A DNA stretch of 7,272 nt from Anaerolineales bacterium UBA1136. Lineage in GTDB: Bacteria > Chloroflexota > Anaerolineae > Anaerolineales > UBA11657. The DNA is taken from positions 311-7,582 of the forward strand of contig DCAJ01000055.1 of assembly GCA_002311455.1 (NCBI GenBank), in the 5' to 3' direction. Below, piece by piece: positions 1 through 6,544 of the stretch. A program made the translations under genes and the position numbers. The notes under the pieces were generated by a model, which saw only the letters and a list, made by a program, of their open reading frames with translations, had not been told where the DNA came from and did no database searches. How positions within the stretch are numbered: position 1 is the stretch's first letter; every line of letters starts with the position of its first letter.

Positions 1-486
1 AACCCGACTATCACCGGGAAACCTAAAATGTTCGTGTATAGATACAACATCACCTAACTCGCCGTTTTTCAGTAGATTAGCCGCTTTGGCAAATGCTGGA
101 CGGTAGCGATGCACGAAACTCACTGCGCACACAAGATCGCTTGCATCCTTGTATGCTTCCCGAAGTGTTCTAGCCTCTGCAAGTGAATTGCCCATCGGCT
201 TTTCCATAAGAAGATGACAACCTTCATTCAATAGAGCAAGCCCGCAATCAAGCAATTGATCATGCGGTAAAGCTACGACACCCAGATCCAAACCTGCAGA
301 TATTAGCGAGTCACCAGAGTTGTAGCAAGTTACACTAAATTCACTTTCTAATAGTGCACCTCTGGTTTGGTTTATCTCGGCTACACCAACAATTTCTACT
401 TCTTCAGACATGTTAGCAAATGCCTCTAGGTGATGATGACCCGCTCCACCACCCCCAAAAACACCTACTCTAATCTTGTTGCTCAT
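1..486 (-). CDS. Gfo/Idh/MocA family NAD(P)-dependent oxidoreductase, partial (C-terminus outside window)
   Basis: Translating the minus strand from the ATG at 486-484 gives 162 uninterrupted codons to the window edge; the C-terminal part lies beyond position 1. The protein opens with a beta strand and a glycine-rich dinucleotide loop (KIRVGVFGGGGAGHHH, residues 4-19), as in Rossmann-fold proteins. The signature MEKPMGNS (about residues 94-101) matches the EKP motif of this family, whose lysine contributes to the active site. Members oxidise or reduce sugars, inositols, amino-sugar derivatives and similar polyols in the cytoplasm; the substrate cannot be read from this half. The start is fixed by the Rossmann strand only three residues downstream, although there is no clear Shine-Dalgarno before it (the preceding bases read GAATAACT). 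Only 23 bases separate it from the stop of the M24 gene, so the two are very probably co-transcribed and may be translationally linked. Confidence 0.94.
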   Translation of the reverse strand, partial: MSNKIRVGVFGGGGAGHHHLEAFANMSEEVEIVGVAEINQTRGALLESEFSVTCYNSGDSLISAGLDLGVVALPHDQLLDCGLALLNEGCHLLMEKPMGNSLAEARTLREAYKDASDLVCAVSFVHRYRPAFAKAANLLKNGELGDVVSIHEHFRFPGDSRV

Positions 487-509
487 AGTTATTCAAAACA
501 ACACACATG

Positions 510-1679
510 TCAACTTGATAGACGCATGTAGTAACGACTCGCATTATGTGGTGAAAGTCGCACAGCACCATGGTCAGTAACCAGAAAATTATCAGATATC
601 AGAAATCCACGGTCATTCTCAAGCACGGTACCTGGGTGATATGAAAGAATCATATTCGATTTCAACACAAAATCAGGGTCTGATGCCGAACTAGGACCGT
701 CACTGCCATCAAGACCTGTGCTATGACAATCAGGCGTGTGTTTACCGACCACTTTAAGACCGCTATCTTTCATAACTTCAGAAATAGCTTTGTCGTTTGC
801 ATTAGAAATGTCGGCATATGTATTTCCGGAACATGCCACCGCAGAAGACGCATCGACAGCAGCTAGATATGCATCCAGCTGTAACTGTACGTCATCTGGT
901 AAATCATGAAAAGAGAACACTGTGGTCATTTCCAGCCAATATCCCCAGGGACTCTCATAGACGATCTCAAAGTTTATGATGTCATCCTCAGACATTGTCA
1001 AATCTTTTGGTGTTGGAACCGTGTAAGGTGTAAGATCAAGAGAGAGTTTCGTCCGACCCCAAAAAGCACCTTTGGCCTTCACATACTCCTCAGTCGCTGC
1101 ACATACATCCCAGTACCTAGCACCTACGTGAGCACGATCGGCAAAAACATCCATACATGCATCTAATATGTAACCGTTCTGCTGAATTGCTTCAAGCTCA
1201 AAAGGTGATTTGATCTGCCTTATCAAGTTATACTGATCAGTAGCATCAACAAGCTCATGATTACCAATAGCTTGTTGCAGAGACTCGTAAGCACCAAGCG
1301 GTAGCAGTTTTTTCATATTAACCACACCTATACGTTTTCCACCATTACCAGCATAACCTGTCACAAGTTCCTTGACTCGCTCCATTAAATCTGGGGGTGA
1401 CTCAACTCTTTCTTTTCTTGTTGTTGTCTCATTCCTCGTCCAAACTCCTTGATAGGAACTCCAGACTAGCATATAGGGATCAGGATCATCTTGACCAAGC
1501 ACGGCATAACCTGCACCACCCCAAAGATGGGCGTTGGTAATATAGCGAATAGCACCCATTCCTCCAGGTGCCCCACCGCCGATCACCACTAGCGCAGCAA
1601 AATCCTCACGCTTCATCATATCCTGAATTTTACTTATACGTCCTGTTACGTCCTGAGCCAACCCATCATGTGTAAGCAT
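510..1679 (-). CDS. M24 (creatinase / Xaa-Pro peptidase fold) family protein with degenerate metal site
   Basis: The 389-residue product has the two-domain layout of creatinases and prolidases. A creatinase-type N-terminal domain (about residues 10-150) is followed by the linker IRQIKSPFELEAIQ (153-166), typical of the family, and a pita-bread C-terminal domain. Metallopeptidases of this fold bind two metals through Asp, Asp, His, Glu, Glu. By eye alignment the equivalents here are Glu238 (NFEIVYE), Glu250 (YWLEMTT), His319 (CHSTGLDG), His348 (YHPG, where EPG is usual) and Ser362 (LISDN, where IED is usual). There is no His between residues 185 and 257, where the family's catalytic His normally lies. 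It is therefore probably not an ordinary dimetal aminopeptidase. Creatinase, a C-N hydrolase, is a metal-free member of this fold, and ectoine hydrolase DoeA/EutD also belongs to it; a similar amide or amidine hydrolase is my inference. The start is supported by a strong ribosome site. It lies 84 bases after the OCD-like gene. Confidence 0.93.
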   Translation of the reverse strand: MLTHDGLAQDVTGRISKIQDMMKREDFAALVVIGGGAPGGMGAIRYITNAHLWGGAGYAVLGQDDPDPYMLVWSSYQGVWTRNETTTRKERVESPPDLMERVKELVTGYAGNGGKRIGVVNMKKLLPLGAYESLQQAIGNHELVDATDQYNLIRQIKSPFELEAIQQNGYILDACMDVFADRAHVGARYWDVCAATEEYVKAKGAFWGRTKLSLDLTPYTVPTPKDLTMSEDDIINFEIVYESPWGYWLEMTTVFSFHDLPDDVQLQLDAYLAAVDASSAVACSGNTYADISNANDKAISEVMKDSGLKVVGKHTPDCHSTGLDGSDGPSSASDPDFVLKSNMILSYHPGTVLENDRGFLISDNFLVTDHGAVRLSPHNASRYYMRLSS

Positions 1680-1684
1680 ATTAA

Positions 1685-1692
1685 TCTCCTCT
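1685..1692 (-). promoter_or_regulatory. Ribosome binding site of the M24-fold gene
   Basis: On the minus strand AGAGGAGA precedes the ATG at 1679-1677, with TTAAT between them. This near-consensus Shine-Dalgarno fixes the start and agrees with the first helix of the creatinase-type N-terminal domain. Confidence 0.8.
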
Positions 1693-1763
1693 AAAGTAAT
1701 TTGTTCAAGTCAATAAAATTGTGCGTGTCTTGTTTACCTGCATATACAATCATCCAGTTCGCG

Positions 1764-2801
1764 CTACATCACCCATTCATATGGCATACCGAATTTAACT
1801 TCCTCACCAATATTCTCCGCGATTGCACGCCGATAAATTAGATCGGCCACAGCCGTATCTTCCACCCCTGTACCACCAGATAGAAATATCGAGTGCCCCC
1901 ATCCTGTTGTACGTGATCCCTTTTTCTTAGCCACAATTTCACCAAGATCAGCGTAGATATCATCTACGGTCATCAAACCATTCGCAATAGGAATAAGCAC
2001 TTCTCCTGCTTCGTCCATTCCGCATCCCCAATCATCCAACACAACCTTCGAGTTGACCACAAAATCATCATCGACCTCTCTTGCCCATGGGTCGTGCCTA
2101 CCCATGGCATTCACGTGCACCGCAGATTCAGTCAGTGCCTGACTGGAAAACACCGGTGTGGGTGATGAGGTCATGGTTGTCACCAAACCAGCGCCATCAA
2201 GCGCACTCTCTGGTGAACGCACTGGAACTACATCTATTTCCAATTCCTCACTCATAGAAACACAAAATTCACGAAGTGGTTGCTCTTTACGGCTGTAAAC
2301 TTGTACCTTTTGTAAATCACATACTTTTTTAACAGCATGCAGCTCTGTACGCGCGTGTCGTCCGGAGCCAAATAGAGCCATCGTTAGCGGTCCTGTAGGC
2401 GCTAGGTATTTTACTGCCACTGCAGCCGTGGCAGCGGTCTTGAACCAATCGTAATACAAGAGTTCCATGATTGCTAGTAATTCGCCGGTCAATGTATCAA
2501 ACAACAACTGAAATGTTTCTAGTCCACCGCTCATACCAGTAGTATAGACATTCATTCCGGCTACATTAAGTCCCGAAAACGCTGCGGCCTTAAACTTAAG
2601 AGCTGGCAGCCCTTCAGGGCGACGCTCTCTATCAGCATGAACGCTATGTATACTATCATCACTATCAAACCAGGCGCACTTCCTCGGAAAGACCACCGCA
2701 CGCCCGTTGCCTTTCTCGTTATAACCAAGTTCAACGGCTTCAATATATTCGTCTAGTTCCAATAATCCTTGCAATTCATGATTACGCAAAATAAGCGCCA
2801 T
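1764..2801 (-). CDS. Ornithine cyclodeaminase / mu-crystallin family protein
   Basis: The 345-residue product matches the OCD/mu-crystallin fold over its full length. Visible landmarks are LKFKAAAF (68-75), which carries the usual substrate-region lysine; FKTAATAA (120-127), the counterpart of the family's LRTAA segment; the Rossmann loop ALFGSGRHAR (142-151); VNAMGRHDPWAREVDDD (230-246), corresponding to the NA-x-G ... ELD motif; GEVLIPI (266-272); and GVEDTAVADLIYRRA (312-326) near the end. Known members are NAD(P)-dependent and include ornithine cyclodeaminase, alanine dehydrogenase, ketimine reductases, opine-type enzymes and EutC of ectoine breakdown, so the substrate stays open. The arginine of LRT, which binds the substrate carboxylate in characterised enzymes, is Lys121 here. 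The gene lies 67 bases after the MFS gene and 84 bases before the M24 gene, which suggests one operon. A strong Shine-Dalgarno supports the start. Confidence 0.93.
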   Translation of the reverse strand: MALILRNHELQGLLELDEYIEAVELGYNEKGNGRAVVFPRKCAWFDSDDSIHSVHADRERRPEGLPALKFKAAAFSGLNVAGMNVYTTGMSGGLETFQLLFDTLTGELLAIMELLYYDWFKTAATAAVAVKYLAPTGPLTMALFGSGRHARTELHAVKKVCDLQKVQVYSRKEQPLREFCVSMSEELEIDVVPVRSPESALDGAGLVTTMTSSPTPVFSSQALTESAVHVNAMGRHDPWAREVDDDFVVNSKVVLDDWGCGMDEAGEVLIPIANGLMTVDDIYADLGEIVAKKKGSRTTGWGHSIFLSGGTGVEDTAVADLIYRRAIAENIGEEVKFGMPYEWVM

Positions 2802-2805
2802 GCCG

Positions 2806-2813
2806 ACCTCCCT
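2806..2813 (-). promoter_or_regulatory. Ribosome binding site of the OCD-like gene
   Basis: On the minus strand AGGGAGGT lies four bases before the ATG at 2801-2799 (intervening CGGC). It is the strongest Shine-Dalgarno in the window and confirms this start. Confidence 0.82.
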
Positions 2814-2868
2814 ATTTATAAAATTTGATGTTGGTCTAAATCACATTATCTCTAATTTTGATCCTGTT

Positions 2869-4197
2869 TCACAATAATTGAGCAGAGCGATGAATTGATT
2901 TATTAATTGTAAACCATATTGTGGCTGTTAAACCAACGGTTACACAAAACCAACCGCTTGCAGCGACAACCCATACAACACTAAATTTATCAGTCAAATA
3001 ACCAGCACCAATAGTTGCCACTGGCAAAAGTCCCCATACCATACCCCAAGAACCTAGTATTCTTCCTCGAAACATATCTGGAACTCTACTCTGATATGTT
3101 GCATTCATAATTGTAAGAAATATCCCCTGAAACAAACCAGTCAAGCCAGCTACTAGATAAAGCCATATTACGGACCTGGTATAGGCAAATGCTACCAAAC
3201 TGAGTCCAAAAGATATTACGGCAAAAATACACTTTTCGCTAGGTTTGCTAACATTAGACATAAAGGAAAGAGTTAGACCTGAAATAGCGGCAAATGCACT
3301 TGCCACACCAATCAAATTTCCGTAAAGATCGGGTCCACCCTTTATAATCCTGTCTACAAATACTGGCGTCATCTTCAAGTAAGTCATACCTACTGGTATA
3401 GCTAAAAGACCCATAAAAAGCAAAAGTAAAACAACCTTGTCACCCACTAAATATTCCCCAAAGCTATTATTTAACTTCACCGAATCCGCAGGCAAACTCA
3501 ATTTATGTTCATCCTCACTGGATGCATTACTATAATCATACTTACTCATATGAACCCTCAAGATAGCAAAAGTAATTGCGGCCCCAGCTAACGTTAACGC
3601 TGAAACAGCTAATGCAACCGTATAATTATAATAAGTTAGTAGTAGACCAGCTATCACCGGACCAAAAAATCCCATCATGCGCGTACTAGATAAATCTAAA
3701 GATGCTATGGAGAATACATTGTTTCCTCTAAGTATTGTTGCCAGTAAAGCCAGTCTGCTAGCACCGTAAAATGCAAATGCAATGCCCATCAATAGATTTG
3801 CTGCACCTAGATAGAATTTTGTCTCAAAATTGTTCCCTACAATCCAGCTATATATACCGGCAACTGCAGTTCCGAGAACACAAGCACCCACTAATAGCGT
3901 TCCACGAGAGACTTTCTTGTCACCCAACCAACCTGCTAGAGGTGAACAGGGTAAAAGGGGGATCCCATACAAAAAACCTATTAATGCCACCCAGGCTGCC
4001 TTTTCAGACATATGTACCGCCTGCCACAAACAAGTGATGGCAAAGATCCGGCACCCAAGATGTCCCAAAGTACCGCCAAGCCAGTATATTGGATATGCTG
4101 TATTACGTAATTTCTTTAAATCAACTAACCAACTAGAAAATCTATGGTGCACTAAAAGCGCTCTGTCGCCTAAGCCTAAATCTCTGTGTCCTAGCAT
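2869..4197 (-). CDS. Major facilitator superfamily transporter, EntS/MFS_3-like
   Basis: The 442-residue inner-membrane protein has about twelve hydrophobic segments in two bundles, separated by a charged cytoplasmic loop (about 216-250). Motif A between helices 2 and 3 reads GWLGDKKVSRGT (89-100). The second half carries VPDMFRGRILGSWGM (372-386) followed by GAGYLTDKF (397-405), a pattern typical of the MFS_3 branch that includes the enterobactin exporter EntS and macrolide-efflux-like proteins. Export is the commoner role in that branch, but the substrate and direction cannot be read from sequence. A polar stretch of about 30 residues precedes helix 1; the start is supported by AGGA at 4205-4208, seven bases upstream. 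The gene is 195 bases after the DppF-like gene and 67 bases before the OCD-like gene. Sampled lines are visibly more AT-rich than those of the OCD-like gene, which hints at a separate history or at transmembrane codon bias. Confidence 0.92.
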   Translation of the reverse strand: MLGHRDLGLGDRALLVHHRFSSWLVDLKKLRNTAYPIYWLGGTLGHLGCRIFAITCLWQAVHMSEKAAWVALIGFLYGIPLLPCSPLAGWLGDKKVSRGTLLVGACVLGTAVAGIYSWIVGNNFETKFYLGAANLLMGIAFAFYGASRLALLATILRGNNVFSIASLDLSSTRMMGFFGPVIAGLLLTYYNYTVALAVSALTLAGAAITFAILRVHMSKYDYSNASSEDEHKLSLPADSVKLNNSFGEYLVGDKVVLLLLFMGLLAIPVGMTYLKMTPVFVDRIIKGGPDLYGNLIGVASAFAAISGLTLSFMSNVSKPSEKCIFAVISFGLSLVAFAYTRSVIWLYLVAGLTGLFQGIFLTIMNATYQSRVPDMFRGRILGSWGMVWGLLPVATIGAGYLTDKFSVVWVVAASGWFCVTVGLTATIWFTINKSIHRSAQLL

Positions 4198-4204
4198 AAA
4201 TATA

Positions 4205-4208
4205 TCCT
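4205..4208 (-). promoter_or_regulatory. Ribosome binding site of the MFS gene
   Basis: On the minus strand AGGA is followed by seven bases (TATATTT) and then the ATG at 4197-4195. This is moderate support for a start that leaves a polar N-terminal stretch ahead of the first membrane helix. Confidence 0.6.
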
Positions 4209-4241
4209 GAGCATTAAACCTCTTATGTCGTTAACTGCTAA

Positions 4242-4273
4242 CTAGCAAAGGCAAACATTAGACTTTGCACTAG
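4242..4273. repeat. Imperfect inverted repeat in the leader of the MFS gene
   Basis: CTAGCAAAG at 4242-4250 faces CTTTGC-AC-TAG at 4263-4273. The inner six bases pair perfectly across a 12-base loop, and three more pairs form after a two-base bulge. It lies 45-76 bases upstream of the MFS start codon. It could be an operator for a dimeric regulator, an mRNA leader hairpin, or chance. No T-run follows it, so it is not a convincing terminator. Confidence 0.4.
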
Positions 4274-4276
4274 AGA

Positions 4277-4291
4277 CAACAAAAATTGTTG
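4277..4291. repeat. Short AT-rich inverted repeat between the DppF-like and MFS genes
   Basis: CAACAA and TTGTTG pair perfectly around a three-base AAA loop, forming a 6-bp stem. Read on the minus strand it is followed by TCTCTAG rather than a T-run, and only two pairs are G-C, so it would be a weak terminator at best. It starts three bases from the neighbouring inverted repeat at 4242-4273. Confidence 0.3.
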
Positions 4292-4392
4292 CTTGAAACA
4301 GGAGCTTACTTATTACTGTATTTACTTGCTGACAAGGACCAAGCAACACAAGTGCTAATCCTGGGTAAAACTTATTGAGACACTTGAGTCAA

Positions 4393-5433
4393 CTATTGCT
4401 CGATCTCGATCAGTGGAAGCCCCTTACCTACACCCATTTCATCGATTCTGTGGCAAGCCGCATAATGTCCAGGCATCCACTCTTTTAACTCGGGTCTAGT
4501 AATCCTACATTCATCGATAACTAGTGGACACCGTGTACAAAAAAGACATCCTTTAGGCGGATTAGCAGGATTGGGAACATCTCCCTTGAGAACAATGCGC
4601 CTTCGCTTTCTTTCTATCACAGGGTCAGGAACTGGAATTGCAGAAATGAGAGAAACTGTGTATGGATGCAATGCACCAAGGAATAGCCGATCAGTCTTAG
4701 CTAACTCAACTATGTGGCCAAGATACATGACCGCGACTCTGTCTGAAATATGACGGATCATACTCAAATCATGGCCTATAAACAAATATGTCAGCCCTAT
4801 ATCAGCGCGAAGATCTTCAATAAGGTTCACAACCTGAGCTTGGATGGAAACGTCTAACGCAGATATTGGTTCATCACACACAACGAAATCTGGCTCAGAT
4901 GCTAAAGCTCTAGCTATACCTATTCTCTGGCGTTGGCCTCCGGAGAACTCATGTGGATATCGCTTCGCTACATCGGGGCTCAATCCAACCACTTCCAATA
5001 AATAGTTAACCTTATCTTCAATCTTTTGATTGTCTAAGGAGCTATGAATACGTATTGGCTCAGCAATAGTCGATCCCACAGTTAAGCGAGGATTCAACGA
5101 CGCAAACGGGTCTTGAAATATCATTTGCATTCGCTTCCGCATTTTCCTCATTGATCTTGAATCCAAGTGCGCTAGCGACACACCATCAAAGACAATTTCT
5201 CCAGCTGTAGGCTTGTATAACTGCAGTATTGCCCTACCTGTTGTAGTTTTCCCACAACCACTTTCGCCCACTAATCCAAAGGTCTCGCCGGGAAATATGT
5301 CGAAGGTTATACCATCAACAGCTCGCACAGCACCCACCTGACGCTGTAGCAAGCCTCTCCTAATCGGGAAATGCACCTTTAGGTTCTTCACACTCAACAT
5401 GCTTTTATTGTTCAATGTTTCGCTCACATTCAT
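4393..5433 (-). CDS. dppF: Peptide/dipeptide-type ABC transporter ATP-binding protein, DppF/OppF-like
   Basis: This cytoplasmic ATPase energises a peptide- or nickel-type ABC importer together with the DppD-like subunit. With the start used here (346 residues) the motifs are Walker A GESGCGKT (56-63), Q-loop FQDPFASLNP (106-115), signature FSGGQRQR (163-170), Walker B FVVCDEP (183-189) and H-loop His221. The C-terminal oligopeptide-transporter region follows, with HPYT (256-259) and cysteines 296, 302, 309 and 327 at the spacing of the family's conserved cluster, plus an extra Cys299. The frame stays open to an ATG at 5553, but those 40 extra codons lie inside the upstream gene and resemble no ABC N-terminus, so I chose the ATG at 5433; MLSVKNL at 5400 is the alternative. 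The 29-base overlap with the DppD-like gene points to translational coupling. The symbol denotes the family; the substrate may differ from dipeptides. Confidence 0.93.
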   Translation of the reverse strand: MNVSETLNNKSMLSVKNLKVHFPIRRGLLQRQVGAVRAVDGITFDIFPGETFGLVGESGCGKTTTGRAILQLYKPTAGEIVFDGVSLAHLDSRSMRKMRKRMQMIFQDPFASLNPRLTVGSTIAEPIRIHSSLDNQKIEDKVNYLLEVVGLSPDVAKRYPHEFSGGQRQRIGIARALASEPDFVVCDEPISALDVSIQAQVVNLIEDLRADIGLTYLFIGHDLSMIRHISDRVAVMYLGHIVELAKTDRLFLGALHPYTVSLISAIPVPDPVIERKRRRIVLKGDVPNPANPPKGCLFCTRCPLVIDECRITRPELKEWMPGHYAACHRIDEMGVGKGLPLIEIEQ

Positions 5434-6418
5434 TTTCAAGATCCCACCAACAAGCAACCCTGTGCTGGCCTTCTTGGACAAAAAGATTCGGATCTTCGCT
5501 TCTACATCGATCAAAAACGTACTTACAACGTGGAGCAAAAGGACAACCATCAATTGGATCTAACATATTGGGTGGTTGCCCATCTATACTCTTCAGACGC
5601 TCCGAAACTTTATGTTCATTGTCATGTCGCGGTAATGACTCGAGAAGACCTTGGGTATATGGATGAGATGGATTTGAATACACTTCCACAGCAGCTCCTG
5701 TTTCTACTATCTGACCAGCATACATTACGGCTACCCTATCAGCCAGACGAGCAATCACACCAAGATCATGTGTGATCAGTATCATACCCATACCTTCACT
5801 ACCACGAAGATCATTCAATAATTCAAGAATCTGAGCTTGTATAGTAACATCCAAGGCAGTAGTAGGTTCATCAGCTATTAGTATTCGAGGAGAGCAAGCC
5901 AAGGCAATTGCAATCATTACTCGCTGACGCATACCGCCTGAAAATTGGTGAGGATAGTCTTTGATACGCTCTGCAGGGTCTGGAATACCAACCTTATCCA
6001 ACAATTCTATACTACGATCCAAGGCAGCTCTCCACGACATTTCTTTGTGTTCCACCAAAGACTCGGCAATCTGTATTCCAATTGTCAGAACAGGATTCAA
6101 TGACGTCATTGGGTCTTGGAAAATCATGCCAATCTCTACAGAACGCACTGCTCGTATCTCTGATTGACTCATAGACAACAAGTCCCGATCACCAAGAAAG
6201 GCAGTTCCACCCACAACTCTACCGGGTGGATTAGGAATAAGCTGCAGTAAGGACATCATGGAAACAGATTTACCGCACCCACTTTCCCCTACCACTCCAA
6301 GAACTTCTCCACGATCCAAATGAAAAGAGACGCCATTCACCGCTTTAACCACTCCACCAATGGTATGAAATTCGGTCCTAAGATCTTCTACTTTGAGAAC
6401 TCTGTCCACATCATTCAT
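5405..6418 (-). CDS. dppD: Peptide/dipeptide-type ABC transporter ATP-binding protein, DppD/OppD-like
   Basis: The 337-residue ATPase is of normal length for DppD/OppD. In order it shows Walker A GESGCGKS (44-51), Q-loop FQDPMTSLNP (100-109), signature FSGGMRQR (159-166), Walker B ILIADEP (179-185), D-loop region TALDVTIQAQ (187-196), H-loop His217, HPYT (252-255), and the C-terminal cysteine cluster Cys292, 298, 305 and 323. It would pair with the DppF-like subunit as a heterodimer on the inner face of the membrane. The permeases (DppB, DppC) and the solute-binding protein that normally accompany the pair are absent from the window; an SDR gene ends 126 bases upstream instead. The start codon has only weak ribosome-site support (TGAG at 6421-6424), but the VLKVEDLRTEF strand follows at once, as expected. 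Whether it transports peptides, opines or another compound cannot be told. Confidence 0.94.
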   Translation of the reverse strand: MNDVDRVLKVEDLRTEFHTIGGVVKAVNGVSFHLDRGEVLGVVGESGCGKSVSMMSLLQLIPNPPGRVVGGTAFLGDRDLLSMSQSEIRAVRSVEIGMIFQDPMTSLNPVLTIGIQIAESLVEHKEMSWRAALDRSIELLDKVGIPDPAERIKDYPHQFSGGMRQRVMIAIALACSPRILIADEPTTALDVTIQAQILELLNDLRGSEGMGMILITHDLGVIARLADRVAVMYAGQIVETGAAVEVYSNPSHPYTQGLLESLPRHDNEHKVSERLKSIDGQPPNMLDPIDGCPFAPRCKYVFDRCRSEDPNLFVQEGQHRVACWWDLENECERNIEQ

Positions 6419-6544
6419 TGCTCAAATACACTCAATCGTATTCACTATTATTACTTTAATCTACAGTGCTGAAGTTTACATAATTACACAACAAATCATA
6501 AGACCTAAATAACTTAAAGTATTGTTGCGAAGAATGCGAATTTT
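6419..6544. other. AT-rich spacer between the SDR and DppD-like genes
   Basis: These 126 bases hold no gene. I found no stem followed by a T-run and no convincing -35/-10 pair on the minus strand, so the SDR and ABC genes may still share a transcript. A 6-base direct repeat, TGCGAA, occurs at 6526-6531 and 6535-6540; it may be chance. Confidence 0.5.

Noticed and set aside
906..1166. Plus-strand open frame opposite the M24-fold gene
   Set aside because: It lies wholly within a well-supported minus-strand gene and shows no recognisable motif or composition of its own.
2561..2743. Minus-strand 60-codon frame inside the OCD-like gene
   Set aside because: It is out of frame within the conserved OCD N-terminal domain and lacks its own ribosome site.
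2813..2820. TATAAATA on the minus strand as a -10 box for the OCD-like gene
   Set aside because: A transcript starting from it would begin within the Shine-Dalgarno, and no -35 lies at the right distance.
3771..4210. Two overlapping plus-strand open frames opposite the MFS gene
   Set aside because: They are antisense to a strongly supported membrane transporter; the translations are low-complexity mixtures without domain features.
4387..4392. TTGACT on the minus strand just after the DppF-like stop, as a -35 box
   Set aside because: Seventeen bases downstream the sequence is TTTACC, which is not a -10 box.
5415..5775. Plus-strand open frames opposite the DppD-like gene
   Set aside because: They are antisense to conserved HPY and cysteine-cluster sequence of the ABC ATPase and have no ribosome site or motif.
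6526..6540. Direct repeat of TGCGAA
   Set aside because: Two 6-base copies nine bases apart in a short AT-rich spacer are not significant alone, and no stem or regulator context accompanies them.
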